Positions 1 to 8,334 of a DNA stretch of 36,653 nucleotides are shown one piece after another (the stretch's first letter is position 1; each line of letters starts with the position of its first letter). Made by a program: the position numbers and the translations under genes. Below the pieces are notes generated by a model that saw only the letters and a program-made list of their open reading frames with translations, was not told where the DNA came from and ran no database searches. The stretch is taken from positions 1-36,653 of the forward strand of contig CADBKO010000027.1 in assembly GCA_902795345.1 (NCBI GenBank), in the 5' to 3' direction. This DNA comes from Oscillospiraceae bacterium (GTDB taxonomy: Bacteria > Bacillota > Clostridia > Oscillospirales > Oscillospiraceae).

Positions 1-2
1 CC

Positions 3-938
3 CCGGCTTTGGCGGAAAAGTTCATCAAGGAACAGCTGGCGGCCCTGAAGGCCCAGATCGGCGGTAAGAAGGTGCTGCTGGCCCTGTCCGGCGGCGTGGA
101 TTCCTCGGTGGTCGCCGCGCTGCTCATCAAGGCCATCGGCAGCCAGCTCACCTGCGTCCATGTGAACCACGGCCTTCTGCGCAAGGGCGAGCCGGAGCAG
201 GTCGTCAAGGTCTTCCGGGAGGAGCTGGGCGCGAACCTCGTCTATGTGGACGCGGTGGACCGTTTCCTGGACAAGCTGGCCGGCGTGGCCGACCCGGAGA
301 AGAAGCGCAAGATCATCGGCAAGGAATTCATCGACGTGTTTGCCGAGGAGGCCCGGAAGCTGGACGGCATTGAGTTCCTGGCCCAGGGCACCATCTATCC
401 CGACATCCTGGAGTCCGGCCCCGTCAAGAGCCACCATAATGTGGGAGGCCTGCCGGAGGACCTGAAGTTCCAGCTGGTGGAGCCCGTGAAGTTCCTGTAT
501 AAGGACGAAGTCCGCATGGTGGGCAAGGCCCTGGGCCTGCCCGACAGCATGGTCTACCGTCAGCCCTTCCCCGGCCCCGGCCTGGGGGTCCGCTGCGTCG
601 GCGCCATCACCCGCGACCGGCTGGAGGCCGTGCGGGAATCCGACGCCATCCTGCGGGAAGAGTTTGCCAAGAACGGCCTGGAGGGCCGGGTCTGGCAGTA
701 TTTCACCATCGTGCCCGATTTCAAGTCCACCGGCATCACCGACGGGCTGCGCACCTACGACTGGCCCGTGGTCATCCGTGCCGTCAACACGGTGGACGCC
801 GTCACCGCCGATGTGGCGGAGCTGGATTTCAATATGCTGGCAAAGATCGTGGACCGCATCACCCATGAGGTCAAGGGCGTCAACCGCGTCCTGTGGGACC
901 TCACACCCAAGCCCAGCGGCACGATCGAGTGGGAATGA
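3..938 (+). CDS. guaA: GMP synthase (glutamine-hydrolysing), C-terminal part
   Basis: This is the ATP-pyrophosphatase and dimerisation part of GMP synthase, which aminates XMP to GMP in the cytoplasm. The P-loop SGGVDSS lies about 27 residues after the TTG at position 9, and the family's PFPGPGLGVR and C-terminal GTIEWE motifs are present. The frame is open to the left edge of the window (CCG GCT TTG GCG), so the TTG at 9 is probably an internal leucine. The N-terminal glutamine amidotransferase domain would then lie outside the window. A separate PPase subunit starting near the edge is possible but less likely. A bidirectional terminator follows at 1053. Confidence 0.95.
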   Translation, partial: PALAEKFIKEQLAALKAQIGGKKVLLALSGGVDSSVVAALLIKAIGSQLTCVHVNHGLLRKGEPEQVVKVFREELGANLVYVDAVDRFLDKLAGVADPEKKRKIIGKEFIDVFAEEARKLDGIEFLAQGTIYPDILESGPVKSHHNVGGLPEDLKFQLVEPVKFLYKDEVRMVGKALGLPDSMVYRQPFPGPGLGVRCVGAITRDRLEAVRESDAILREEFAKNGLEGRVWQYFTIVPDFKSTGITDGLRTYDWPVVIRAVNTVDAVTADVAELDFNMLAKIVDRITHEVKGVNRVLWDLTPKPSGTIEWE

Positions 939-1052
939 TTTCACACCCTCAAAAAGTCCTTATTTCAAGCCATTTTATGAAGGTCGGGCGGCGTTTTGCT
1001 ACTAAAATGCTACTATGTGAAAAATTACAATTATTCTAAGAGACATGAAAAT

Positions 1053-1085
1053 GCCCTCTGGAAAACGGCAAGTTTTCCGGAGGGC
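1053..1085. terminator. Bidirectional terminator between guaA and the Nudix gene
   Basis: A 14-bp stem (1053-1066 with 1072-1085, one G-U pair) closes a GGCAA loop. ACTTTT follows on the + side and the complement of a GAAAAT run on the other. It sits between two convergent genes, so it can serve both. Confidence 0.8.
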
Positions 1086-1099
1086 TACTTTTGTACCGT

Positions 1100-1528
1100 T
1101 TAGTTGTGATGCGCGTTAAAATAATTCTCAGCTTCAGATAGTAAGCGCTTGGAACCTTCGTATTGAATGCTTTCCATGGCGTTGGTGTAGTCCATGAGCA
1201 GGACCTCTATAACTTCCTTCTCCTGCGCTCGAAGCACCTGATCTCGATACTCCGCAAGAAAATAGACATTCGTTTTTATGTCATCAGGACGGCCTTCCCG
1301 AATCAAAGAATGCTCATCTGTGAGCCTAAAATCGTCATATAAGACAACATCTAAGCCTGTTTCCTCTTTTACTTCTCGGAGGGCTGTTTCACGCTCGGTT
1401 TCTCCTGCCTCCATGTGACCTTTCGGAAATCCGCATGCGCCCTCATACGTTTCGCGTATTATGACATACTGCCTAACACCGTTTTCCTGCGTAAAAACAA
1501 TAGCGCCGCATGACTTTTCGCGCTTCAT
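1100..1528 (-). CDS. Nudix hydrolase
   Basis: A 142-residue protein with a complete Nudix box: G37, E43, R51-E52, E55-E56 and G58, matching Gx5Ex7REUxEExGU. Nudix enzymes cleave nucleoside diphosphates linked to another moiety; the substrate cannot be told here. The start is the ATG at 1528, because AAGGAGGA lies just upstream and overlaps the stop codon of the preceding fragment, so the two are probably translationally coupled. The sequence is visibly AT-richer than guaA and the oxidoreductases around it, which suggests acquisition. Confidence 0.88.
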   Translation of the reverse strand: MKREKSCGAIVFTQENGVRQYVIIRETYEGACGFPKGHMEAGETERETALREVKEETGLDVVLYDDFRLTDEHSLIREGRPDDIKTNVYFLAEYRDQVLRAQEKEVIEVLLMDYTNAMESIQYEGSKRLLSEAENYFNAHHN

Positions 1529-1542
1529 TTTCTTTATCCTCC

Positions 1543-1728
1543 TTAAGCCTCTTTCAATCTGTTCTTGAACGCCCTGACCATATGATCGCTGATCTCCTGG
1601 GAAGGAACTTTGCCCCAAATCTGAGATTTATCATACTTCGGATAGTAATAGCGCCAGCGGTCATATTCCTCTTTGCTGATCTCCCCGGACCGGAGCATAT
1701 TGGCAGCCTGCAGCCAACCGTGGAGCAT
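1543..1728 (-). CDS. Small protein or 3' fragment of an unrecognised gene
   Basis: The frame encodes 61 residues from the ATG at 1728, rich in charged and aromatic residues (motifs RWRYYYPKYDKSQ and KVPSQEISD). It stays open upstream of this ATG for roughly 50 more codons to a TGA, and this upstream stretch also reads like protein (NPFKGKDAAELNRML). No good start or ribosome binding site is visible. It is most likely the tail of a truncated gene from a mobile element rather than a full small gene. Its stop overlaps the Shine-Dalgarno of the Nudix gene. I do not recognise the family. Confidence 0.45.
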   Translation of the reverse strand: MLHGWLQAANMLRSGEISKEEYDRWRYYYPKYDKSQIWGKVPSQEISDHMVRAFKNRLKEA

Positions 1729-1895
1729 CCGGTTAAGTTCCGCAGCGTCCTTGCCTTTGAAGGGATTTATGCGGAGTCGGATATCGCCTTCTTCTCCCTC
1801 TATCCTGTCTCTCCTACGTAAATTTGAATCTGAAACGGACGGGGAGCCGCTTTTCGTCTGGTCCTTTCCGGTATCTCAGCGCTCGGCCGAAGGGT

Positions 1896-2972
1896 TCACC
1901 GCACCCGCACGGCCTGGGCCTGGGCGCGGAGGCAAAGCTCGGCGGCCTTGAAGGCGTGGGCCTGGGTCATGGCCGTTTCCGTCCGCTCCAGGCAGTCCAG
2001 GATCAGCTGCCCGAAGAAGGGGTAGCCGGTGACGCCATGGGCATCGAAATACTGCTCGCCCCGCCCGTTGACCAGGAAGACGTGGTCGCCTCCCTGCCGT
2101 TGGGTGGCGATGTCCACGTATTTTCGTATCTCGATATATCCCTCCGTCCCCAGAATGAGGGTGCGGCCGTCCCCCCAGGTGCGGAGCCCGTCGGGGGTGA
2201 ACCAGTCCACCCGGAAATAGTTGGTGCTCCCTTTGGCGCCGACGATGGAGCAGTCCCCGAAATCATCCAGCTCCGGATGGTCGGGATTGGCATAGTTTCC
2301 AATGCGGCTGTAAGCCACGCGGGCATCCTCCTCCCCGGCGAAATAGAGATACTGCTCGATCTGGTGGCTGCCGATGTCACAGAGGATGCCGCCGTATTTC
2401 TCCTTTTCGAAGAACCAGGCGGGCCTTCCCGCCGCTCCCAGGCGGTGGGGGCCGAGGCCCTCCACATGGATGACCTTTCCGATCTCTCCCTGCTCGATCA
2501 TATAGCCCGCCAGGATCGCCCCCTCCACATGGAGGCGCTCGGAATAATAAACCATGTACTTCCGTCCCGTGGCAGCGGCGGCCCGTTTCGCCTCTTCCAG
2601 CTGCTCCAGGGTGGTGAAGGGGGCCTTGTCGGTGAAATAATCCTTTCCCGCGGCCATGACGCGGCAGCCGAAGGGGCCCCGCTCCGAGGTGATATGGGCT
2701 CCGGCCACCAGGATGGTCTCCGGGTCGGCCAGTAGCGCTTCCTCGGAGGAGGCGGCCACAGCCTGGGGATAGGTTTTCAGGAACTTCGCCAGCCGCTCCG
2801 GCTGGGGATCATAGACGGATTTCAGGGTGCCTCCGGCCTCGATGAGCGCCCCCACCATGCCGTAGATATGCCCGTGATCCAGGTGGGCGGCGGAAAAAAG
2901 GAATTCCCCCGGCTTCACCACCGGGCAGGGCTTGCCCTTGGGCGCATAGGTCATACCGTCGGAAATCTTCAT
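1896..2972 (-). CDS. Gfo/Idh/MocA family oxidoreductase (1)
   Basis: A 358-residue NAD(P)-dependent oxidoreductase-like protein. The N-terminal half has the Rossmann-type pattern of the family. A TDKAPFTT segment stands where the usual EKP motif lies, and the C-terminal α/β substrate domain contains GGILCDIGSHQIEQ. These enzymes oxidise or reduce sugars and related polyols; the substrate is unknown. The canonical GxGxxA motif is not clear (FSAAHLDHGH instead), so cofactor use could differ. The start at 2972 follows a GAGGAGG site. It lies 11 bp downstream of the second family member and probably shares its transcript. Confidence 0.88.
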   Translation of the reverse strand: MKISDGMTYAPKGKPCPVVKPGEFLFSAAHLDHGHIYGMVGALIEAGGTLKSVYDPQPERLAKFLKTYPQAVAASSEEALLADPETILVAGAHITSERGPFGCRVMAAGKDYFTDKAPFTTLEQLEEAKRAAAATGRKYMVYYSERLHVEGAILAGYMIEQGEIGKVIHVEGLGPHRLGAAGRPAWFFEKEKYGGILCDIGSHQIEQYLYFAGEEDARVAYSRIGNYANPDHPELDDFGDCSIVGAKGSTNYFRVDWFTPDGLRTWGDGRTLILGTEGYIEIRKYVDIATQRQGGDHVFLVNGRGEQYFDAHGVTGYPFFGQLILDCLERTETAMTQAHAFKAAELCLRAQAQAVRVR

Positions 2973-2983
2973 GCCGGACCTCC

Positions 2984-4132
2984 TCAGCGATAGCTGCTGC
3001 CCAGGGTGATCTCACCTTCCAGGTCGGCAGCGGAAGTGTTCTTTTCATGGAAATGGGGCACAGCGGCCATGATGCCGGACACGGTATAGAAGGGATCCTT
3101 CGGATCCAGGGGCAGGCGCACCGTCTCTCCCAGAGCGCCGGACTTGAAGATGGCGGTGATGAGCTCGATGGTCCTTCTTCCGTCCTCGCCGCCGATGGCC
3201 GGAGCCCGCCCCTGCTCCAGGGCGGTGAGCACATCCTCCAGCTGCCCGTCGTGGCCCTCCAGCTCCAGCGGCGGCAGGGAATCGGCATAGGCGGCGATCT
3301 CCTTCTCCAGCGTTTCGTTCCGGATGGGGAAGCCGTTGGGCTTTTCAACGGAAGCATAGACCTTGAAGGGGGCGGAGATGCGGGCCTTTTCGCACTGGAA
3401 CACAAGCTGCTGCTCCTCCCCGTGATGCACGACGCTGGCAGTGAGCTGGCCCACGGCACCGGGATATTGCAGGATGGATACGGACAGGTCCTCCACCTCG
3501 GCATTGTCATGGCCCACGTTGGCCAGCAGGCTGGTGACCTTCTCCGGCAGACCCATCATCCAGCAGAGCATATCGATGTGGTGGACGGCGTGATTCAGGG
3601 TGCAGCCGCCCCCTTCCTTTTCCCAGGTGCCCCGCCACCACAGATCATAGTAGCTGTGGCCCCGCCACCAGAAGGAATCCACCTGCACGCTGCGCACCTT
3701 CCCCGCCAGACCGCTGTCCAGCAGGAGCTTCAGATCCCGGATGGGCTTCCGGAACCGGTTCTGAGCGATGACGGAAAGCATCTTCCCGCTCTCATCCCTG
3801 GCCTTCAGCATGGCGTCGCATTCCTCCAGAGAGGCGGCCATGGGCTTCTCACAGACCACGTTTTTCCCGGCCCGGAGGGCGTCGATGCTGGCCTGGGCAT
3901 GGAGGAAGGGCGGGGCGCACACATCCACCAGGTCGATGTCCTCCCGCGCCAGGAGCTGCCGGTAATCCTCATAGCAGTCGGCTTTCAGGCCGTACTGTGC
4001 CTTCATCTGCTCCGCCTTGCCCGGCACAAGATCACAGAGGGCCGCGACCTCACACCGGCCCTGCTGCCGCAGGAAGGCGCGCATATGGGCATTGGCGATG
4101 TTCCCCGTTCCGATGATCGCAATGCGGATCAT
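2984..4132 (-). CDS. Gfo/Idh/MocA family oxidoreductase (2)
   Basis: A 382-residue oxidoreductase with a clear N-terminal NAD(P)-binding motif GTGNIA (residues 8-13) and the family EKP motif (VVCEKPMAAS). Its substrate domain contains GGGCTLNHAVHHIDML, whose His residues fit the catalytic region. It probably works on a sugar or sugar-derived substrate together with the neighbouring paralogue. The ATG at 4132 overlaps the TGA of a 28-codon leader ORF, and its GAGGAGG site lies inside that ORF, so initiation is likely coupled. Confidence 0.92.
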   Translation of the reverse strand: MIRIAIIGTGNIANAHMRAFLRQQGRCEVAALCDLVPGKAEQMKAQYGLKADCYEDYRQLLAREDIDLVDVCAPPFLHAQASIDALRAGKNVVCEKPMAASLEECDAMLKARDESGKMLSVIAQNRFRKPIRDLKLLLDSGLAGKVRSVQVDSFWWRGHSYYDLWWRGTWEKEGGGCTLNHAVHHIDMLCWMMGLPEKVTSLLANVGHDNAEVEDLSVSILQYPGAVGQLTASVVHHGEEQQLVFQCEKARISAPFKVYASVEKPNGFPIRNETLEKEIAAYADSLPPLELEGHDGQLEDVLTALEQGRAPAIGGEDGRRTIELITAIFKSGALGETVRLPLDPKDPFYTVSGIMAAVPHFHEKNTSAADLEGEITLGSSYR

Positions 4133-4215
4133 GCCGCCACCTCCTCGTCCGGGCCGATATGGGCGCCCGGCAAGCTGAGCCAGGCCTCTTTACGGATGTC
4201 TATCGTGTCTGCCAT
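4129..4215 (-). CDS. 28-residue coupled leader peptide upstream of the oxidoreductase pair
   Basis: A short ORF with a very strong ribosome binding site (AAAAGGAGG, 9 nt before the ATG at 4215) ends with TGA overlapping the ATG of the oxidoreductase at 4132. The peptide starts MADTIDIRKEAWLSLPG and ends DEEVAA. It matches no family I know. It could be a leader that drives coupled translation, or the relic of a truncated gene. Confidence 0.5.
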   Translation of the reverse strand: MADTIDIRKEAWLSLPGAHIGPDEEVAA

Positions 4216-4361
4216 GGTAGAATTCCTCCTTTTCAAGTCCGCTTTATAGTCGATGGGAGACGTCATGACCGGTGAGATTCTGGATTTCTTCGGCGGCCGG
4301 TTCGGCGGCCGGAATGATAGGAAAATACAGCGGATCCGCCATGTGAATGACGGCACTTTTT

Positions 4362-5537
4362 TCAGCGCTTACAGGCCGGCAGGGTGCGGCAGATCTCCTC
4401 CAGCGCTTCCAGACATGTATCCGTCTCCTCCGCCGTGTTCCCCTCGCCGAAGGAGAAACGCAGCGTGCCCTGGGGGTAAGTGCCCAGGGTCCGGTGGGCA
4501 AGGGGGGCACAGTGCAGCCCCACGCGGGTTTGAATGCCCCAGCGGCTGTCCAGCAGCCGGGCAGCCTCCGCCAGTTCCCCTTCCCGAATCTGCACCGAGA
4601 CCACCGGCGCGCGGGAAACCGTGTCCTCACGCCCGACGAGCCGGATGCGGGGGATCGCCCGGAGCCCTTCCAGAAAGCGGGCGGTCAGGTCCAGCTCATG
4701 CGCCAGCGCTGCGCTTCGGCTTTGCCCGCTCCGGGCTTCCAGAGCGCCGTAAAGCCCATAGAGCCCCGGCAGATTCGGCGTCCCTGCCTCGAAGCGGTCC
4801 GGCATGAAGTCGGGCATCTGCTCCAGGTGGCTGATGCTGCCGGTGCCTCCGGCGATCAGGGGCTCCATTTCCCCGGCCAGGTCCGGCCGCAGCAGGAAGC
4901 CGCCCGTGCCCTGGGGCCCCAGCAGGGTCTTGTGACCGGTAAAGGCCAGGGCTGCCAGGTTCATTTCCTCCATATGGAGGGGAAAGAGCCCGGCGGTCTG
5001 GGCGCTGTCCACGATCAGAAGCAGGCCGTGCCGGCGGCAGAGCTGCCCCAGGGCGGTAATCGGCTGCACCGTCCCGCAGACATTGGAGGCATGGGTGCTG
5101 ATCACGGCACGGGTCTCGGGACGGAGCATGCCCTCCGCTTCCTCCGGCAGCATATTGCCGCAGCGGTCGGCGGGGATCACGTCATAGAGAACACCCTGGG
5201 CTGCCAGCTGGTGCAGGGGGCGCATCACCGCGTTGTGCTCCATGGCGGAGACCAGCACATGGTCGCCGGGGCGCAGCAGACCCTTGATGAGCATATTCAG
5301 GGCGGTGGTCACATTGGCGGTGAATGCGGTGTAGCGGCAGTCCGTCCCGCCGAACAGATCCGTGACCGCCTGACGCAGGGAATACAGAAGATCTTCGGCC
5401 TCAAGGGCGCTGCCGTAAACGCCGCGGTTCACGTTGCTGCCCACCTTCGTCAGGTACTGCACCATCCGCTCCGTCACCGCCGCCGGCTTGGGAAAGCTGG
5501 TGGCTGCATGGTCCAGATAAATGCGATTCGCTGCCAT
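4362..5537 (-). CDS. Cysteine desulfurase / selenocysteine lyase (NifS/CsdB-like)
   Basis: A 391-residue class-V aminotransferase-fold PLP enzyme. The Schiff-base lysine is K203 in TGHKTLLGPQG, the PLP-binding Asp is in LLLIVDSAQ, and the catalytic cysteine is C343 in the loop LHCAPLAH. It opens with the usual IYLDHAATS. Family members release S from cysteine or Se from selenocysteine. Its place divergent to yedE, the TusA-like gene and selD suggests it hands selenium to SelD, but that role is inferred. The start at 5537 has a GGGAGG site. A promoter for it lies at 5587-5616. Confidence 0.9.
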   Translation of the reverse strand: MAANRIYLDHAATSFPKPAAVTERMVQYLTKVGSNVNRGVYGSALEAEDLLYSLRQAVTDLFGGTDCRYTAFTANVTTALNMLIKGLLRPGDHVLVSAMEHNAVMRPLHQLAAQGVLYDVIPADRCGNMLPEEAEGMLRPETRAVISTHASNVCGTVQPITALGQLCRRHGLLLIVDSAQTAGLFPLHMEEMNLAALAFTGHKTLLGPQGTGGFLLRPDLAGEMEPLIAGGTGSISHLEQMPDFMPDRFEAGTPNLPGLYGLYGALEARSGQSRSAALAHELDLTARFLEGLRAIPRIRLVGREDTVSRAPVVSVQIREGELAEAARLLDSRWGIQTRVGLHCAPLAHRTLGTYPQGTLRFSFGEGNTAEETDTCLEALEEICRTLPACKR

Positions 5538-5586
5538 GGCGTAAGCCTGCCTCCCTGTATAAAGACTGGGTATCCCATCCGGTACG

Positions 5587-5616
5587 ATTATACGTATGGG
5601 CGGGATTGCCTGTCAA
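5587..5616 (-). promoter_or_regulatory. Sigma-A-type promoter for the cysteine desulfurase
   Basis: On the minus strand a perfect TTGACA (5616-5611) and a perfect TATAAT (5592-5587) are 18 nt apart, about 50 nt upstream of the ATG at 5537. Confidence 0.75.
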
Positions 5617-5652
5617 GGAAAACGGAAGCGACATATTCACAAAAAGTTATAC

Positions 5653-5680
5653 TTGCATTTACACAAAAGATATGTATAAT
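5653..5680 (+). promoter_or_regulatory. Sigma-A-type promoter for the yedE-selD operon
   Basis: TTGCAT (5653-5658) and TATAAT (5675-5680) are 16 nt apart in an AT-rich stretch, 75 nt upstream of the yedE start. Together with the minus-strand promoter it makes a divergent control region. Confidence 0.72.
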
Positions 5681-5755
5681 ATGTGGTATGATTACACTGT
5701 ATCCAGCAGGGCTGTCTGTGGAAAATGACCAATTATTGGAAGGAAAGAAGCGCCT

Positions 5756-6829
5756 ATGAAGGAAAAAAGAGAAACGATGATCCTCGGCGGCGCGGGGCTG
5801 CTGATCGGCGTGATCGCCGTCCTTTTGGTGAAGTTCGGCAACCCGGCCAACATGGGCTTCTGCATCGCCTGCTTCCTGCGGGATACGGCGGGGGCCATGG
5901 GCCTCCATCGTGCGGGGGCCGTGCAGTATCTTCGCCCGGAGATCGTGGGTCTGATCCTGGGGGCTTTCTTCCTGTCTCTGGGGCGGAAGGAATTCTCCCC
6001 GAAGGGCGGGTCTTCCCCCGTCACCCGTTTCCTGCTGGCAATGTGCGTCATGGTGGGGTGCCTCATGTTCCTGGGCTGCCCCTTCCGGATGGTCCTGCGC
6101 ATCTCCGGCGGTGACGGGAATGCGCTGCTGGGGCTGGCGGGCTTTGCCTGCGGCATCGGCGTCGGGGTGCTGTTCCTGAAAAAAGGCTACTCCCTGAAGC
6201 GGAACTATAAGCAGACAAAGGCAGAAGGCGCTGCCCTTCCCATCCTGACCCTGGCGCTGCTGCTCCTGGCGGTGATCGTCCCCGTCCTTTTCTTCGCCAC
6301 GGAGGCCGGCGGCGGCCCCGGCGGCAGCCATGCGCCCCTGCTCATCTCCCTGGCGGCGGGCCTGATCGTGGGCGCCGTGGCGCAGCTGACGCGGCTTTGC
6401 ATGGTGGGCGGCATCCGGGACCTGATCCTGTTCCGCTCCGTGCGCCTGCTCATGGGCTTTGTGGGCATCTTCGCGGCGGCCCTGATCTGCAATCTGGCCT
6501 TCGGATTTTTCAAATTCGGCTTTGCGGGGCAGCCCGTAGCCCACAGCGACGGATTGTGGAATTTCCTGGGCATGCTTCTGGTGGGCTACGGCAGCACCCT
6601 GCTGGGGGGCTGTCCCCTCCGCCAGCTGGTGCTCACCGGGGAGGGAAACACCGATTCCGCCGTCACCGTGCTGGGCTTCCTGGCAGGGGCGGCGCTGTGC
6701 CACAATTTCTCCCTGGCCTCCTCGGCCAACGGACCCACCCTGAACGGCAAGATCGCCGTGGTGATCTGCATCGTGATCGTCAGCATCGTCGCAGTTGCCA
6801 ATACAATCGGCAAAGAGAAGGGAAGGTAA
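5756..6829 (+). CDS. yedE: YedE-family putative selenium transporter
   Basis: A 357-residue polytopic membrane protein of the sulf_transp/YedE family. Hydrophobic segments run through its length, and the family cysteine motifs FCIACFLRDTAGA, LGCPFRMVLR and GGCPLRQLVL are present. The two internal halves look related, as is usual in the family. Members next to selD are thought to import a selenium compound. The start ATG at 5756 has an AAGGAAAG site. It is the first gene of the operon that continues into the TusA-like gene, DUF3343 and selD. Confidence 0.92.
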   Translation: MKEKRETMILGGAGLLIGVIAVLLVKFGNPANMGFCIACFLRDTAGAMGLHRAGAVQYLRPEIVGLILGAFFLSLGRKEFSPKGGSSPVTRFLLAMCVMVGCLMFLGCPFRMVLRISGGDGNALLGLAGFACGIGVGVLFLKKGYSLKRNYKQTKAEGAALPILTLALLLLAVIVPVLFFATEAGGGPGGSHAPLLISLAAGLIVGAVAQLTRLCMVGGIRDLILFRSVRLLMGFVGIFAAALICNLAFGFFKFGFAGQPVAHSDGLWNFLGMLLVGYGSTLLGGCPLRQLVLTGEGNTDSAVTVLGFLAGAALCHNFSLASSANGPTLNGKIAVVICIVIVSIVAVANTIGKEKGR

Positions 6830-6833
6830 GCAC

Positions 6834-7034
6834 ATGATCGACGCGAGAGGACGTTCCTGCCCGGAGCCGGTGCTGATGCTCCGCAAGGCCATGACAAGCA
6901 AGGAAGCGAGCTATGAGATCATGGTGGATAACCGTGTCTCCGTAGAAAACATCACCCGCTACGGCCAGCATGAGGGCTATCGGGTGACAGTGGAGGAGCG
7001 GGAGGACGACTATCTGCTCCGCCTGGAGAAATGA
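6834..7034 (+). CDS. TusA/YedF-like sulfur (selenium) carrier protein
   Basis: A 66-residue SirA/TusA-fold protein with the CPEP motif (CPxP) close to the N-terminus (DARGRSCPEPV). The cysteine of this motif carries persulfide or, by inference, perselenide between enzymes. It starts 4 nt after the yedE stop and has AGGGAAGG upstream. Its TGA overlaps the ATG of the DUF3343 gene. The context (yedE before, selD after) suggests it passes selenium from the lyase or transporter to SelD. Confidence 0.9.
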   Translation: MIDARGRSCPEPVLMLRKAMTSKEASYEIMVDNRVSVENITRYGQHEGYRVTVEEREDDYLLRLEK

Positions 7035-7276
7035 TCTGCTTCGTCACCTTTTATTCCCATTTTGACGCGATCCGCATGCGGCGGCGGCTGGAGGACCTGG
7101 GGATCGGCGCCGTGCTGATGCCTGTTCCCCGGGACCTGAGTTCCTCCTGCGGGACCTGTCTCCGCTTTGAGACGGACCTGCCGCTCCCGGATTTCCTTTC
7201 GGAGGGAACGGAGAAGGTGGTGGAAGCCTTGGGCGGAGGATACCGGGTGATCTTATCATCGGAGGAGGCCCCATGA
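7031..7276 (+). CDS. DUF3343 protein (putative Se/S carrier-like)
   Basis: An 81-residue small protein with the DUF3343 hallmark SSSCGTCLRF, a CxxC-like pair in the middle of the chain. The family is found in selenium-handling gene clusters and is annotated as putative Se/S carrier-like. It overlaps by ATGA both the TusA-like gene before it and selD after it, so all three are translated as one coupled unit. Its biochemical role is not established. Confidence 0.88.
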   Translation: MICFVTFYSHFDAIRMRRRLEDLGIGAVLMPVPRDLSSSCGTCLRFETDLPLPDFLSEGTEKVVEALGGGYRVILSSEEAP

Positions 7277-8307
7277 GCGATATTCAGATGACCAAGCTGG
7301 CCAACTGCGCCGGCTGCGGCGCGAAGGTGGGCGCGGGGATGCTGGCGCAGCTCCTGGAGGGGCTGCCGGTGCGCCGGGATGAGCGGCTGCTGGTGGGTTA
7401 TGACCGCAGCGACGATGCTTCCGTCTATTTGATCGACGAGCATACCGCCCTGGTGCAGACGGTGGATTTTTTCCCTCCCATTGCCGACGATCCCTTCACC
7501 TTCGGGCAGATCGCCGCCTGCAACGCCCTCAGCGACGTGTATGCCATGGGCGGCGAACCCCGTCTGGCGCTGAATATCATGACCGTGAGCCGGGAGATGG
7601 ACCGGGAGGCCATCCATGCCGTGCTGCGGGGCGGTTATGAAAAGGCTTATGAGGCCGGGGTCATCATCACCGGCGGCCACACCATCGAGGACAGCGAGCC
7701 GAAATACGGCCTGGCCGTCACCGGCTTTGCCGACCCGAAGCGCATCCTGAAAAACTGCACCGCCCGCCCCGGCGACGTGCTGATCCTTACCAAGCCCCTT
7801 GGAGTGGGCATCCTCTGTACTGCCGCCAAGGGAGACCTGGTTCCGGATGCGCTGATGAAGCGCCTCCACGAGCAGATGAAGACCCTCAACCGCGCCGCAA
7901 GGGACAGCATGCTCCGTTTCGAGACCCACAGCTGCACGGACGTGACCGGCTTTTCCCTTATGGGCCACGCCTATGAGATGGCCTCCGGCAGCGGCTGCAC
8001 CATCCATCTGCTGGCTGACAGCGTGCCCTATCACCGGGAGGCATGGGAGCTGGCAGACATGGGCTTCGTGCCCGCGGGCGCCTACCGCAACCGGGACTAT
8101 GTGGAGCCGGATCTCTGCTGGGCGCGGGAGATCCCCCTGCCCCTGCAGGATATCCTCTTTGACCCCCAGACCTCCGGCGGCCTGCTGATCGCCGTGGCGG
8201 AAAAGGACGGGGAAAGCCTGCTGCGGGCTTTGCAGGCGGAGACCGCCGGGGCCGCCGTGGTGGGTTATGTGACGGAGAAGGGACCGAAAGCGCTGATTGT
8301 GGAATGA
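7273..8307 (+). CDS. selD: Selenide, water dikinase
   Basis: SelD makes selenophosphate from selenide and ATP, the selenium donor for tRNA-Sec. The 344-residue protein has the N-terminal active-site motif CAGCGAK, with Cys15 and Lys18 equivalent to the catalytic pair. The codon at 15 is TGC, so this is the Cys form and not itself a selenoprotein. Downstream the usual VDFFPP, ACNALSDVYAMGG, ITGGHTI and FDPQTSGGLL motifs follow. The ATG overlaps the stop of the DUF3343 gene. selC follows 27 bp later and may share the transcript. Confidence 0.97.
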   Translation: MSDIQMTKLANCAGCGAKVGAGMLAQLLEGLPVRRDERLLVGYDRSDDASVYLIDEHTALVQTVDFFPPIADDPFTFGQIAACNALSDVYAMGGEPRLALNIMTVSREMDREAIHAVLRGGYEKAYEAGVIITGGHTIEDSEPKYGLAVTGFADPKRILKNCTARPGDVLILTKPLGVGILCTAAKGDLVPDALMKRLHEQMKTLNRAARDSMLRFETHSCTDVTGFSLMGHAYEMASGSGCTIHLLADSVPYHREAWELADMGFVPAGAYRNRDYVEPDLCWAREIPLPLQDILFDPQTSGGLLIAVAEKDGESLLRALQAETAGAAVVGYVTEKGPKALIVE

Positions 8308-8334
8308 TCGCTGCGCGGAAACAACAGAAAATAT

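Noticed and set aside
9..11. TTG at position 9 as the true start of a separate GMP synthase subunit
   Set aside because: The frame is open to the window edge and there is no ribosome binding site in the eight bases available.
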